A stretch of DNA of 64,000 nucleotides from Verrucomicrobiia bacterium (GTDB taxonomy: Bacteria > Verrucomicrobiota > Verrucomicrobiia > Palsa-1439), in NCBI GenBank assembly GCA_022072455.1, contig JAJVHY010000028.1, positions 1 through 64,000 on the forward strand, given 5' to 3'. A program made the translations under genes and the position numbers. Positions 8,531 through 16,604 of the stretch are shown piece by piece. Under the pieces are notes generated by a model. The model made no database searches. It was not told where the DNA came from and worked only from the letters and a program-made list of their open reading frames with translations. The stretch's first letter is position 1, and every line of letters starts with the position of its first letter.

Positions 8531-10462
8531 ATGACCTCAAGCCGAAGTAGATCCCTCCGCGAAATCCTCGTCGTCCATCATACACATACCGATTGGGGAT
8601 ATACTTCGCACCCCGTCATTGTCGAACAACAACACTTCCAGTACATTGACCAAGCCGTCGCCCTGTGTCGCGCCAACACCGACCGCGATCCTGCGTTCCG
8701 GTACCGGTGGACTTGTGAGTGCGCGTGGATCGTTCAGGGTTATCTACGCGCGCGGTCGGTTAAACAGCGGCGCGCGTTTCTTGACTGCATCGCCCGTGGC
8801 GACATCGAAGTGGCCGGGTTGCCATTGCATCCAACGCCGCTGGCCGATGCGGCGACGATTCGCGCGGCGCTTGGAATTCTCGATGAGTTGCGGGCGGAAG
8901 GCATCCCGGTGTCGGTTGCTGTTGGGTGTGACATCAATGGCCTGAGTTGGCCGTGGGCCGACGCGTTGCTCGATGCGAAAATTGATGCGCTCGGGATGGC
9001 CATGAATTTCGTCTGCGGTGACGGGATGAAACGCTGGACAGCCTTCCACTGGCAAGCGGTGTCGGGGCGCAAGCTGTTTTGCTGGCAAGGCACGCATTAC
9101 AATCAAGGCGCTTACTGGGGGCTCAATCACGACGCCTGGCCGATTTCCAAAGTTGCGCCGCTGCGCATCGCGCAATTAAGCCGGTATCCTTACGAGAAGC
9201 TGCTTCTGCAAGTGACCAATATCCCACCGGACAACATGGGACCGCACCCCCGGTATCTCGATTACCTGGCGCGTTACAACCAACTCGCCGCCGCGAACGA
9301 CTGGCCACGGATGCGGACAGCGACGTTGCGAGAGTGGTTTGATTTTCTCAAACCGGTCGCACCGAGCGTGCCGACCTATGCCGGTGACTGGACAGATTGG
9401 TGGGCGTCCGGCGTCGGGTCGAGCCCGCGGCAAACCGCCACGTTACTGGAAGCACAGCGGCGGACCGCGGTTGCCGAACTGCGCGGAGCGGTAAGTACCG
9501 CCGTTAGGCGTCAACTCTTTCTGGCCGCCGAACACACTGCCGGCGCGAGCAGTTCAGCCACTGCGCCCTACGAAGTCGCGGCGCAAGCTGGCGATGCCGC
9601 GAAACAGAATAGCGTCTACGAAGCCGCCTATGCCGCCAATGAACTGCTCCGGCAATCCTTGCAACCGCAGTACGCGATGTTTGACCGGCGGTTTGAGCAT
9701 TTCGATCCGTTCTGGCGCGCCTTGGCGGACACCGCACGCGACCAGCCGGCAACGCATCCGCTCCAAACGCGCGTCCCCGGGGCCGCGCCGGACTGGAAAA
9801 AATGGTTGGGGAAAAATTTTGGCAAAATCGTTTTGGAACGACCGGCCGACGGCTCCCGCAACACGTGGTATGTCACCGGTAAGTTCAATAAGCCGGAAGC
9901 GCACGGTTACTGGCCGGAGAAGCCCCGCTGGAAACGCACGACGCTCCAGCCGACGAAGTTCGACCGGCAGCTCGACGGCGATGTGGCGCGTTTTGAGATT
10001 CGCGTGAAGCTTGCCGCCACGGAAGAGACGCGGGCGCTCTATCTTTCCTTTCCGTTTCGATTTGCCGGCGATGTGCTGGCCGACGTGGGCGGGGCTTGGG
10101 CGGATCCGCGGCAGGAAAATGTGCCCGGCTCATGCCACAACTGGTGGACGGTGCATCGCGGTGTTCTGATGACGAGCACGAAGGCGTCGTTGTTGTGGAC
10201 TTCGTGGGATGTGCCGCTGGTCATGTTCGACGCGCCGTGTCCAAATCCGCCCAAACGCCGGAATCGCCTGCGTCCGCCAATCTTGATCGCGTGGGCGTAT
10301 CACAATTACTGGGGGACGAATTTTCCCGTGCATGTGGCCGGGGAATTGAAATTCCGTTTCCGGATCAAATTCTGGCCGCGCCGTGTCACCGTGGCGGAAG
10401 CCGAAGAATTTTGCGCCAGCGATCCGCTGGCCGATTACCCTGAGGTTGCCAAAATCAAATGA
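8531..10462 (+). CDS. GH38-like (alpha-mannosidase N-terminal-type) glycoside hydrolase
   Basis: The start is taken as the ATG at 8531 (643 residues); ATG 8513 and TTG 8456 are in frame but lack better support. Close to the N-terminus REILVVHHTHTDWGYT carries the H-x-H-x-D-x-G pattern that binds zinc in GH38-type mannosidases (HSHxDxGW/Y). An alpha/beta-barrel-like region follows, with VAVGCDINGLSWPWADALLD where the catalytic Asp would be expected, and a C-terminal beta-rich part follows. No signal peptide is seen, so it is predicted cytoplasmic. The stop overlaps the heparinase-like gene by four bases. The barrel is much shorter than full alpha-mannosidases, so the sugar specificity is open. 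It is plausibly an exo-acting enzyme on lyase products. Confidence 0.65.
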   Translation: MTSSRSRSLREILVVHHTHTDWGYTSHPVIVEQQHFQYIDQAVALCRANTDRDPAFRYRWTCECAWIVQGYLRARSVKQRRAFLDCIARGDIEVAGLPLHPTPLADAATIRAALGILDELRAEGIPVSVAVGCDINGLSWPWADALLDAKIDALGMAMNFVCGDGMKRWTAFHWQAVSGRKLFCWQGTHYNQGAYWGLNHDAWPISKVAPLRIAQLSRYPYEKLLLQVTNIPPDNMGPHPRYLDYLARYNQLAAANDWPRMRTATLREWFDFLKPVAPSVPTYAGDWTDWWASGVGSSPRQTATLLEAQRRTAVAELRGAVSTAVRRQLFLAAEHTAGASSSATAPYEVAAQAGDAAKQNSVYEAAYAANELLRQSLQPQYAMFDRRFEHFDPFWRALADTARDQPATHPLQTRVPGAAPDWKKWLGKNFGKIVLERPADGSRNTWYVTGKFNKPEAHGYWPEKPRWKRTTLQPTKFDRQLDGDVARFEIRVKLAATEETRALYLSFPFRFAGDVLADVGGAWADPRQENVPGSCHNWWTVHRGVLMTSTKASLLWTSWDVPLVMFDAPCPNPPKRRNRLRPPILIAWAYHNYWGTNFPVHVAGELKFRFRIKFWPRRVTVAEAEEFCASDPLADYPEVAKIK

Positions 10463-12672
10463 ACACTGCCCAGAACCTGATTGCTGAAGCCCAACCACTC
10501 CCATTGGAAACCACTGCCGACGGTACGATCCGGTTCCGGTTCAAAGCGTTTCCGGGGTTGTGCCAGTTTTCTGTCGTGGCCGATGCGCGCGAGTTCAACT
10601 GGGACGAACTCTACACCGTCTTGAATGACTGGCACGGCATCAATGGCGAACGGACCGGGCCGTGGGATTTCCATCTCTTCGAGCAAAGCCGGCCGCTCGT
10701 GCCGAGTTATTGGGTAACGATCAACGGCAAAAAAATCGGGCTCTGGTTTTTCCAACGCGTGTCCATCGAAGATATCGCCGCCAAACGGTTTCGGGGGCGG
10801 ATGGCGTTTTACGTGCCCAATGCCAGTGAGACAGTGGTGGAACTCCAGCCGTACCGGCCGGTGCAGATCCGGTGGCTGGCGGCTACGCTGGAGCGCGATC
10901 CCGAAGACCGGCTCGATTTGATGCCGGATGTTCGCGGGATTGGGCCGGCTGCGCAGTGGGCGGACACCGGCTTTTGGGAGAAACGCCGGCAGGAGTTGGC
11001 GACGACGCATGCCATGTATCGCGAGCCGTTGCAACGGGCATTCGAGTGGATTTTGAAAAGTGCCTATCAACCGAGCCATGTGCTGATGCTGACGGCGGCT
11101 TACCGGATGGAAAACAACGCGGCTTACCGGGAGAAGCTGTTTACTGTGTTGGATGAGGCGATTGCCCGGCCCCATTGGGGCAACCCGAAGGAGGACGGTT
11201 ACAGTCACAATGGCGACATGGGAGCGGCGGCGAGTCTCTTTGCGCTGGCGTGGGCGTGGCACGCGTTGAGCGCTGAATTGGGCGACGAGCGACGGGCAAA
11301 ACTCAAGGCGAAGCTCGCGTTACAGGGAGACCGGTTTTTCCATCTCACATTGCTGAATCGCGATTACTGGGGTGGGTCGGTGATGCAAGATCATGGCCGG
11401 ATTTCGATTCCGTTGTTTGGCGTGGCGGCGTTGCATTTATTGGGTGTCGTGCCGGATGCGCCATTATGGGTGCAGTACATCATCCCGCGTGTCCGCCGGG
11501 CGGTTCACGCCATGCCGCGCGACGGTGTGATTCCGATCAGTTCGTACTGCAATCTGCCCAGTTATCTCGATCACCAAACGTGGTTCCGCGACACGTTGCT
11601 GGCATTGACCGGCCAAGACCTGTTCGACGAAGGGCCGTTTTTGCCGGTCATTGATTACATCAACGCCACCCTGCGACCGGAAGATTTTGTGACGATCATT
11701 GATATGGGGCCGCTGCCGTTTCTCGGTGGGAACGCGTTCTTGAATCGAATGGCGACCAAGTACGGTGACGCGCGCGCCGCATTTTTGCAGGCGGTCGCGG
11801 TGAAGTCGCCGCCGATCAAGTTTTCACATCCGGTGCAGGAGGAGGCGTTCTACAACGGCGCGCTCTGGGGATTTCTCAGCTACGATCCACGCGTGCCGCC
11901 GGTCGCGGAGTTGCCGGCGGCCAAGCCGTTGGCATTCTTTCAGGACAGCGGTTTGGCATATCATCGCAATCCCCAAAAGGACGTGACGTTTGCCGTTCGG
12001 TGCGGACCGTGGCTGGGGTATCACGCGTACCGGCACGCGCAAGGACCGTGTGACCGGATGGGGATGGGAGTGGCGCCGGGGCCGGGGCATTTTACGATTG
12101 CGCGCGGCCATACCTATTTGCTCACGACGCCGGACACCGGGTACAAACTCCGCGCAACAGTCAAATCCTGTTTGCTGGTCGATGGCGGCGGCCAGTACGA
12201 CGATGTCGGCTACCCGATGTCCATTCCGTCGAAGCGCGACCGCGGCGAGGAAATCCAGTTCGCGAAATGGGATGACGCGACGCAGACGGGCTGGGTGCGG
12301 TTGAATCTTGCGCCCGCGTACCGGGACGAATTGCAGATGGCGGTGTATTACCGGGATTTCTTGATCCACCCTGACCGGCTGATTTGCCGGGATCAGGTGG
12401 TGTTGAACGATCCGCACCAACTGGCGTGGTTGTTCCAAGGCAACCGCGAGACGGGAATCGAACTCGTCGGCGCGGTTTGTCGCTTCGGCAAGGATGCGCC
12501 GATTGATCTCACCGCGCGGCCGGCTGGCTTCGAGTTGCAGGCCCGCATCCAACAAACGCCGGTCGTCTGGAGCTACTCCAGCGGGTCCGGCTTCAAACCT
12601 TTTGACCATGTCCGCTATGAAGCCACGCAGCCTTTGCACACGGCGACGGTCGAATTCGTATTCAAATGGTGA
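10459..12672 (+). CDS. heparinase II/III-like polysaccharide lyase
   Basis: 737 residues, starting at an ATG that overlaps the previous stop (ATGA, 10459-10462). The middle is helical toroid-like (YSHNGDMGAAASLFALAWAW, QDHGRISIPLFGVAALHLL, VIPISSYCNLPSYLDHQTW). The C-terminal third matches the heparinase II/III beta-domain style: DVTFAVRCGPWLGYHAYRHA, then GPGHFTIARGHTYLLTTPD and SCLLVDGGGQYDDVGYPM. Family members cleave heparin, heparan sulfate, alginate oligomers or related uronates. No signal peptide is visible, so cytoplasmic action is inferred, as for the two PL8 lyases on the other side of the divergent promoter region. The start of the next gene lies only five bases after the stop. Confidence 0.75.
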   Translation: MNTAQNLIAEAQPLPLETTADGTIRFRFKAFPGLCQFSVVADAREFNWDELYTVLNDWHGINGERTGPWDFHLFEQSRPLVPSYWVTINGKKIGLWFFQRVSIEDIAAKRFRGRMAFYVPNASETVVELQPYRPVQIRWLAATLERDPEDRLDLMPDVRGIGPAAQWADTGFWEKRRQELATTHAMYREPLQRAFEWILKSAYQPSHVLMLTAAYRMENNAAYREKLFTVLDEAIARPHWGNPKEDGYSHNGDMGAAASLFALAWAWHALSAELGDERRAKLKAKLALQGDRFFHLTLLNRDYWGGSVMQDHGRISIPLFGVAALHLLGVVPDAPLWVQYIIPRVRRAVHAMPRDGVIPISSYCNLPSYLDHQTWFRDTLLALTGQDLFDEGPFLPVIDYINATLRPEDFVTIIDMGPLPFLGGNAFLNRMATKYGDARAAFLQAVAVKSPPIKFSHPVQEEAFYNGALWGFLSYDPRVPPVAELPAAKPLAFFQDSGLAYHRNPQKDVTFAVRCGPWLGYHAYRHAQGPCDRMGMGVAPGPGHFTIARGHTYLLTTPDTGYKLRATVKSCLLVDGGGQYDDVGYPMSIPSKRDRGEEIQFAKWDDATQTGWVRLNLAPAYRDELQMAVYYRDFLIHPDRLICRDQVVLNDPHQLAWLFQGNRETGIELVGAVCRFGKDAPIDLTARPAGFELQARIQQTPVVWSYSSGSGFKPFDHVRYEATQPLHTATVEFVFKW

Positions 12673-12676
12673 TCTT

Positions 12677-14290
12677 ATGATCTTTTTCGATGCCTTCACA
12701 GAGATTGGGCCGCGTCCGCGCAAGCATCCCGCGGCCCCTTGGAAACTATCGCAGTTGCTCGCTGACATGGAGTATTGTTCCGTGTCCGGGGCGTTGGTGG
12801 CTTCGACGCTGTCCACCATCTATGAGGCGATGCATTCCAATCTGGAACTCAGCGCCTGGCTGAATCCCCACGCGCACTTGTTTGCGATTTGGAATGTAAT
12901 GCCGCATCAGTGCGGCGATTTTCCTGCGCCAAAGCAGCTCGGCACCCTCATGCGCCAGCACGACGTCCGCGCGGTGGCGCTGAACCCGCGCTTGAACGGT
13001 TGGGATTGGAACGCCGATCACAGCCAGGTCTTGTTGCGCTGGCTCGAAACCAACCAGACTCTGGTTGTGTTACCCCGGTCGGAATTCGGGCCGTACCCGG
13101 AATTGGATCGCTTCCTTGAAAAACATCGTCGGTTGAAAGTTCTGCTCGTGCATGCCGGCTGGCCGGAGCAACACTACGTCCTCCCGTTGCTCCAGAAATA
13201 CCGGAACCTGCACATCACATTCGACCATTACCAGATCAACTACGGTCTCGAAGACTATGTGGCGCTGGGGCTGGAAAACCAACTGCTCTTCGGCTCGAAC
13301 GCACCGGCCATGTCCATCGGCGCGCACCGGTTCTACGTGGATTACGCGGCGATACCGGCGGAGGCGAAACGGAAGATTGCCGGTGGGAATCTTACGCGGT
13401 TGCTGCACGGTCAGCAACCGCCGCGCTCCTGTGACAATAACAACGACGACAAAATCATCGCCGCGGCGCGCCGCGGGGAGCCGTTGCCCGTGCCGGTCAT
13501 CGACATGCACATGCACATCCTTCACGAGGGGATGAACACGGGCGGTGCCGGTTATTCGATGTCGCACGGCGGCCCGAAAGGCACGTTCGCGCTCTTGAAA
13601 CGGCTGGGTGTGGTCGGCGGCGGGTTCATGAGCTGGAATGGACCGGTCAGTTGCGATTCGCTCGCCGGCAACCGCACCACGACCGCTGCGCTCGATGCCG
13701 CACCTCCGGGGTATTTCGGTCTCGCGACTTTTGACCCGACGCATTACACGCAGGCCGAATTGGCGCAAGCCATCCCGGCGGTCTACGCGGACAAACGGTT
13801 CATCGGCATGAAACCCTACGTTCAATACGGCGTGGAATACCATCATCACTCCTACGATCTCTGGTGGAAGTATGGGAACGCACGAAGTTTCTACGCCGGG
13901 ATCCATCGCAACCGCGGGGATTTCCTCGAAGTGGACACGCTCGCGAAGAAATACCCGCGCGTCCGCTGGGTCGTCTATCACGTTGGGTCGGATTACCGGA
14001 CGGCCGACCAACTCATTGAGTGCGTGAAAAAACATCCGAACGTTTACGGCGAAATCACGCTCACCCCCGTGACCGGCGGGATCATCGAATACCTCGTGAA
14101 TGGTGCCGGGGCCGACCGGATTCTCTACGGCAGCGATTTGCCGATGCGCGACCCGCGCCAGCAACTCGGGTGGGTCGTCTACGCCCGGCTGCCGCTGAAG
14201 GTGAAAGAGCAATTGCTCTGGCGGAATGCGCTGGACGTCATTCGCCCGTGCCTGAAACGTTTACCGGCTTACAATCGGCCGGTGACTTAA
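12677..14290 (+). CDS. two-domain amidohydrolase (Amidohydro_2 family), N-half degenerate
   Basis: 537 residues from the ATG at 12677, five bases after the heparinase-like stop. The C-terminal half, from about residue 272, is a metal-dependent amidohydrolase-2 TIM barrel: VIDMHMHILHEG (metal ligands H278 and H280), VVYHVGSDYRTADQLIE and DRILYGSDLPMRDP. The N-terminal half looks like a second copy that lost its metal site. It begins FFDAFTEIGP where a D-x-H-x-H would be expected, has LVHAGWPEQHYVLPLLQKY, and ends LLFGSNAPAMS with Asn in place of the final Asp. The family hydrolyses or decarboxylates small carboxylates and lactones. A role on a sugar-acid product of the lyases is an inference. 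The gene ends the rightward operon. Confidence 0.75.
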   Translation: MIFFDAFTEIGPRPRKHPAAPWKLSQLLADMEYCSVSGALVASTLSTIYEAMHSNLELSAWLNPHAHLFAIWNVMPHQCGDFPAPKQLGTLMRQHDVRAVALNPRLNGWDWNADHSQVLLRWLETNQTLVVLPRSEFGPYPELDRFLEKHRRLKVLLVHAGWPEQHYVLPLLQKYRNLHITFDHYQINYGLEDYVALGLENQLLFGSNAPAMSIGAHRFYVDYAAIPAEAKRKIAGGNLTRLLHGQQPPRSCDNNNDDKIIAAARRGEPLPVPVIDMHMHILHEGMNTGGAGYSMSHGGPKGTFALLKRLGVVGGGFMSWNGPVSCDSLAGNRTTTAALDAAPPGYFGLATFDPTHYTQAELAQAIPAVYADKRFIGMKPYVQYGVEYHHHSYDLWWKYGNARSFYAGIHRNRGDFLEVDTLAKKYPRVRWVVYHVGSDYRTADQLIECVKKHPNVYGEITLTPVTGGIIEYLVNGAGADRILYGSDLPMRDPRQQLGWVVYARLPLKVKEQLLWRNALDVIRPCLKRLPAYNRPVT

Positions 14291-14291
14291 G

Positions 14292-14349
14292 AACCCATCC
14301 CAAAACCACCGGCGGGTGGTGGAGAAATTCCTCGTGGGATAGGTTTTTA
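14292..14349. terminator. bidirectional terminator between convergent genes
   Basis: A long imperfect stem (AACCCATCCCA at 14292-14302 with TGGGATAGGTT at 14335-14345, one mismatch) encloses a perfect six-base inner hairpin ACCACC-GGCG-GGTGGT (14305-14320). TTTTT at 14344-14348 follows on the plus strand. It sits exactly between the convergent amidohydrolase and oxidoreductase genes and would stop transcription from the left. The minus-strand tail is less T-rich. Confidence 0.7.
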
Positions 14350-15381
14350 AATCGGCGTGGCGACGATGCGGCGCGCATCCCGGCGGGCCCGCGCCATCAA
14401 TTGCATGACCGCCAAAGTTTCGGCGGGTTTCACATACGGCTCGCCGCCGGTGCGAATGGCCTGCGCCAGATCAGTGTAAGCATTCACGGCATGCTGCGGG
14501 TCAATCGGGATCGCCTCGTCGTAGAACTTCGCGCTGTCGCGAGGATATCGTCGGCCAGTGCTGGCGAGGGAGGTTTCCAATTCGATGGGCGGCAATTCTT
14601 CGGGGCGGAAATACCGGAGCTTGAGCGTATTGACTTCTTTCCAGAGCACGCCGTGGGTGCCGTAAACTTCCAACTCATAACCGGGGCGCGGGGAAGCCTG
14701 ATTGATTTCCACTTCGCCCAACATACCGGCTTTGGTGTGGTAGACGAGTTTCACCACATCCTCCGCATCTCCCAAAGTGGCAACCCGGCCCAGCCGGCAG
14801 AAGACGCGTTCGACATCCCGGCCTGTCAGATCGAGGAGTTGGTCAATGAAATGCGCGCCGTGATTGTTCAACATGCCGCCGCCGAACTTCGTCAAGGTCT
14901 GCCAGTCGTTGCGCCGGCCCCAGCCGAAGGCGCCGCGTTTGACGTGGTAAACTTGGCCGATCTTGCCGGTGGCGATAAGTTGCCGGATCTGCTGGTGGTA
15001 AGGCATCAGCCGGTGGGGTTGATAGACAGTCAGAATCCGTTTCACCCGGTGTGCCGCCTGGGCGATGGCCCGCGCGTCCGCGACCGTGACGGCCATGGGT
15101 TTTTCCAGCAAGACATGCAGACCGGCTTTGAAGGCGCCGACCGCCATCGCTTTGTGGAGATGCGTCGGCGAGGCGATGACGATCACATCCAGAATGCCGG
15201 CGGCGACCAGTTCTTCATGCGTCGCGAAAACGGCACAGCCAAATTTCGTCGCCGCTTCGGCCCGGCGTTCCGCGACGGGATCAGCGACGCCAGCCAGCGA
15301 ATAGTCCGGGTGCTCCGCCAAACCCCGGCAATGTTCCCACCCGATGCGGCCCAAACCAGTCACACCGATACGCAGTTTCAT
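14347..15381 (-). CDS. Gfo/Idh/MocA family NAD(P)-dependent oxidoreductase
   Basis: 344 residues from the ATG at 15381, one base after the regulator's stop; an ATG four codons upstream is possible. The N-terminal Rossmann fold shows GVTGLGRIG (G-x-G-x-x-G). The family EKP motif follows at 93-95 (LLEKPMAVT), then a C-terminal alpha/beta domain with GGGMLNNHGAHFIDQLLDL. Members oxidise or reduce sugars, inositols or sugar acids, using NAD(P). It is translated behind the GntR-type regulator in a leftward block, which suggests that the regulator controls use of the same sugar. Substrate is unknown. Confidence 0.9.
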   Translation of the reverse strand: MKLRIGVTGLGRIGWEHCRGLAEHPDYSLAGVADPVAERRAEAATKFGCAVFATHEELVAAGILDVIVIASPTHLHKAMAVGAFKAGLHVLLEKPMAVTVADARAIAQAAHRVKRILTVYQPHRLMPYHQQIRQLIATGKIGQVYHVKRGAFGWGRRNDWQTLTKFGGGMLNNHGAHFIDQLLDLTGRDVERVFCRLGRVATLGDAEDVVKLVYHTKAGMLGEVEINQASPRPGYELEVYGTHGVLWKEVNTLKLRYFRPEELPPIELETSLASTGRRYPRDSAKFYDEAIPIDPQHAVNAYTDLAQAIRTGGEPYVKPAETLAVMQLMARARRDARRIVATPI

Positions 15382-15382
15382 G

Positions 15383-16504
15383 CTAGCGGCCACCGGCTTC
15401 TTTGATGTGACCGCGAATCACAATCGGCAAATCCGGCAACGGTTCATCGGCCATGCGTTTCCACAAGAGGTCGAGCAGATTCTTGGCGATATCCGTGACC
15501 GAGAATTCGTAACGCGTTACCGGCACGCCATAGTGAAGATCCACGCCGTCGTTGGCCAAAGTCAGGACCGGTAACTCCTGCGGCACCTTGATGCCGGCAT
15601 GCGCGAGGGCGAGCGCCACGGGCCGCATGACGATGTCAGAACTGACAATCATCGCGTCGGGCCGCGGTGACGTGCCTTCGCGCCAGCGCTGGAAGAGTTG
15701 TTGGACTTTGGTAAACACTTCGCGCTCCATGTTGCCGCCCTGTTCGGTCACGAGGAAGGATTCAACCTGGGGTTGGGGGAGATTCAGTTTGGTCGCCGCG
15801 TCGAACAGTCCGTCGAGGTCCGCCGACCGCGACGAAAGATGCCACGACGCACGCAAGTACAGAATTTCCCGGCTACCGCGCAAGGCCAGATGCGCCACGG
15901 AATCGGCCGTGAACTGCGCGAGGTCGAGGACGATGTCGGTATGCGCGGGGGGCGATTCGTAGACGACGCGGGGCATCTCCACGGTGCGTTCCCACTCACC
16001 GAGGCCGCGGACGCCGGGCGCGAACTCGATCAACCCCTTGAATGCGTGATTGCGGAGATCGGCGGTGAGATGCCGGATCACTTCCGCCTCTGCCGGCAAT
16101 GGCAACCCCCGCGAGCCGGTCAGTCCGTCATACGCTCGGCAACTCCAGTTGTATTTATCCACCTGTTGCCGGAGGGCGTTGAGCACGGCGCGATAAAAAT
16201 GCGCGCTCTCTTCGGTAAGATTCGGGCCGAAGAGGACGCCGATGACCGCGCGGTCGGTGGAGTTGCTGACGAACGTGCCTTGCCGGGGACGGCGAGCGAT
16301 GAGGCCGGCGGCGGAGAGACGGGACATGGCTTTTTGCAGCGCGGTGCAACTGACGTGCAATTGGCGCGCCAGCACCGGTGTGGGCGGCAGCCGATCACCG
16401 GGGGCCAGTTTGCCGGACAAAATTTGCTGGCGGAGTTGTTGCTCGATCTGGGCGTCAATACTCAGTCCCGTTTCGAGGCGCACTGAGGTCTTGGAAGATT
16501 TCAT
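15383..16504 (-). CDS. GntR-type transcriptional regulator with LacI-type sugar-binding domain
   Basis: The 373-residue protein has a winged helix at about residues 15-80 (QQLRQQILSGKLAPGDRLPP, then MSRLSAAGLIARRPRQGTFV), the GntR signature. The rest is a periplasmic-binding-protein-like sensor domain (VIGVLFGPN, IVSSDIVMRPVALALAHAGI, LTLANDGVDLHYGVPVTRYE) as in AraR-like regulators, which release DNA on binding a sugar. It lies between the long enzyme operon (ends 16605) and the oxidoreductase. It is a good candidate for the locus-specific repressor. The 100-base upstream gap probably contains its own promoter, but I could not define one. Confidence 0.88.
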   Translation of the reverse strand: MKSSKTSVRLETGLSIDAQIEQQLRQQILSGKLAPGDRLPPTPVLARQLHVSCTALQKAMSRLSAAGLIARRPRQGTFVSNSTDRAVIGVLFGPNLTEESAHFYRAVLNALRQQVDKYNWSCRAYDGLTGSRGLPLPAEAEVIRHLTADLRNHAFKGLIEFAPGVRGLGEWERTVEMPRVVYESPPAHTDIVLDLAQFTADSVAHLALRGSREILYLRASWHLSSRSADLDGLFDAATKLNLPQPQVESFLVTEQGGNMEREVFTKVQQLFQRWREGTSPRPDAMIVSSDIVMRPVALALAHAGIKVPQELPVLTLANDGVDLHYGVPVTRYEFSVTDIAKNLLDLLWKRMADEPLPDLPIVIRGHIKEAGGR

Positions 16505-16604
16505 CGTGCGGCAAGTCTAGCGAACCGCGCCGGGAAGGAAAGTATTATTTGATATTGTTCGCGCGGAGATAGCCGAAAAACGTGAAAATATTCAGGTAAA
16601 TTAG
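16505..16604. other. gap upstream of the GntR-type regulator
   Basis: AT-rich near 16540-16600. No clear terminator hairpin or well-spaced promoter boxes could be fixed, although the position implies that both are needed. Confidence 0.3.
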
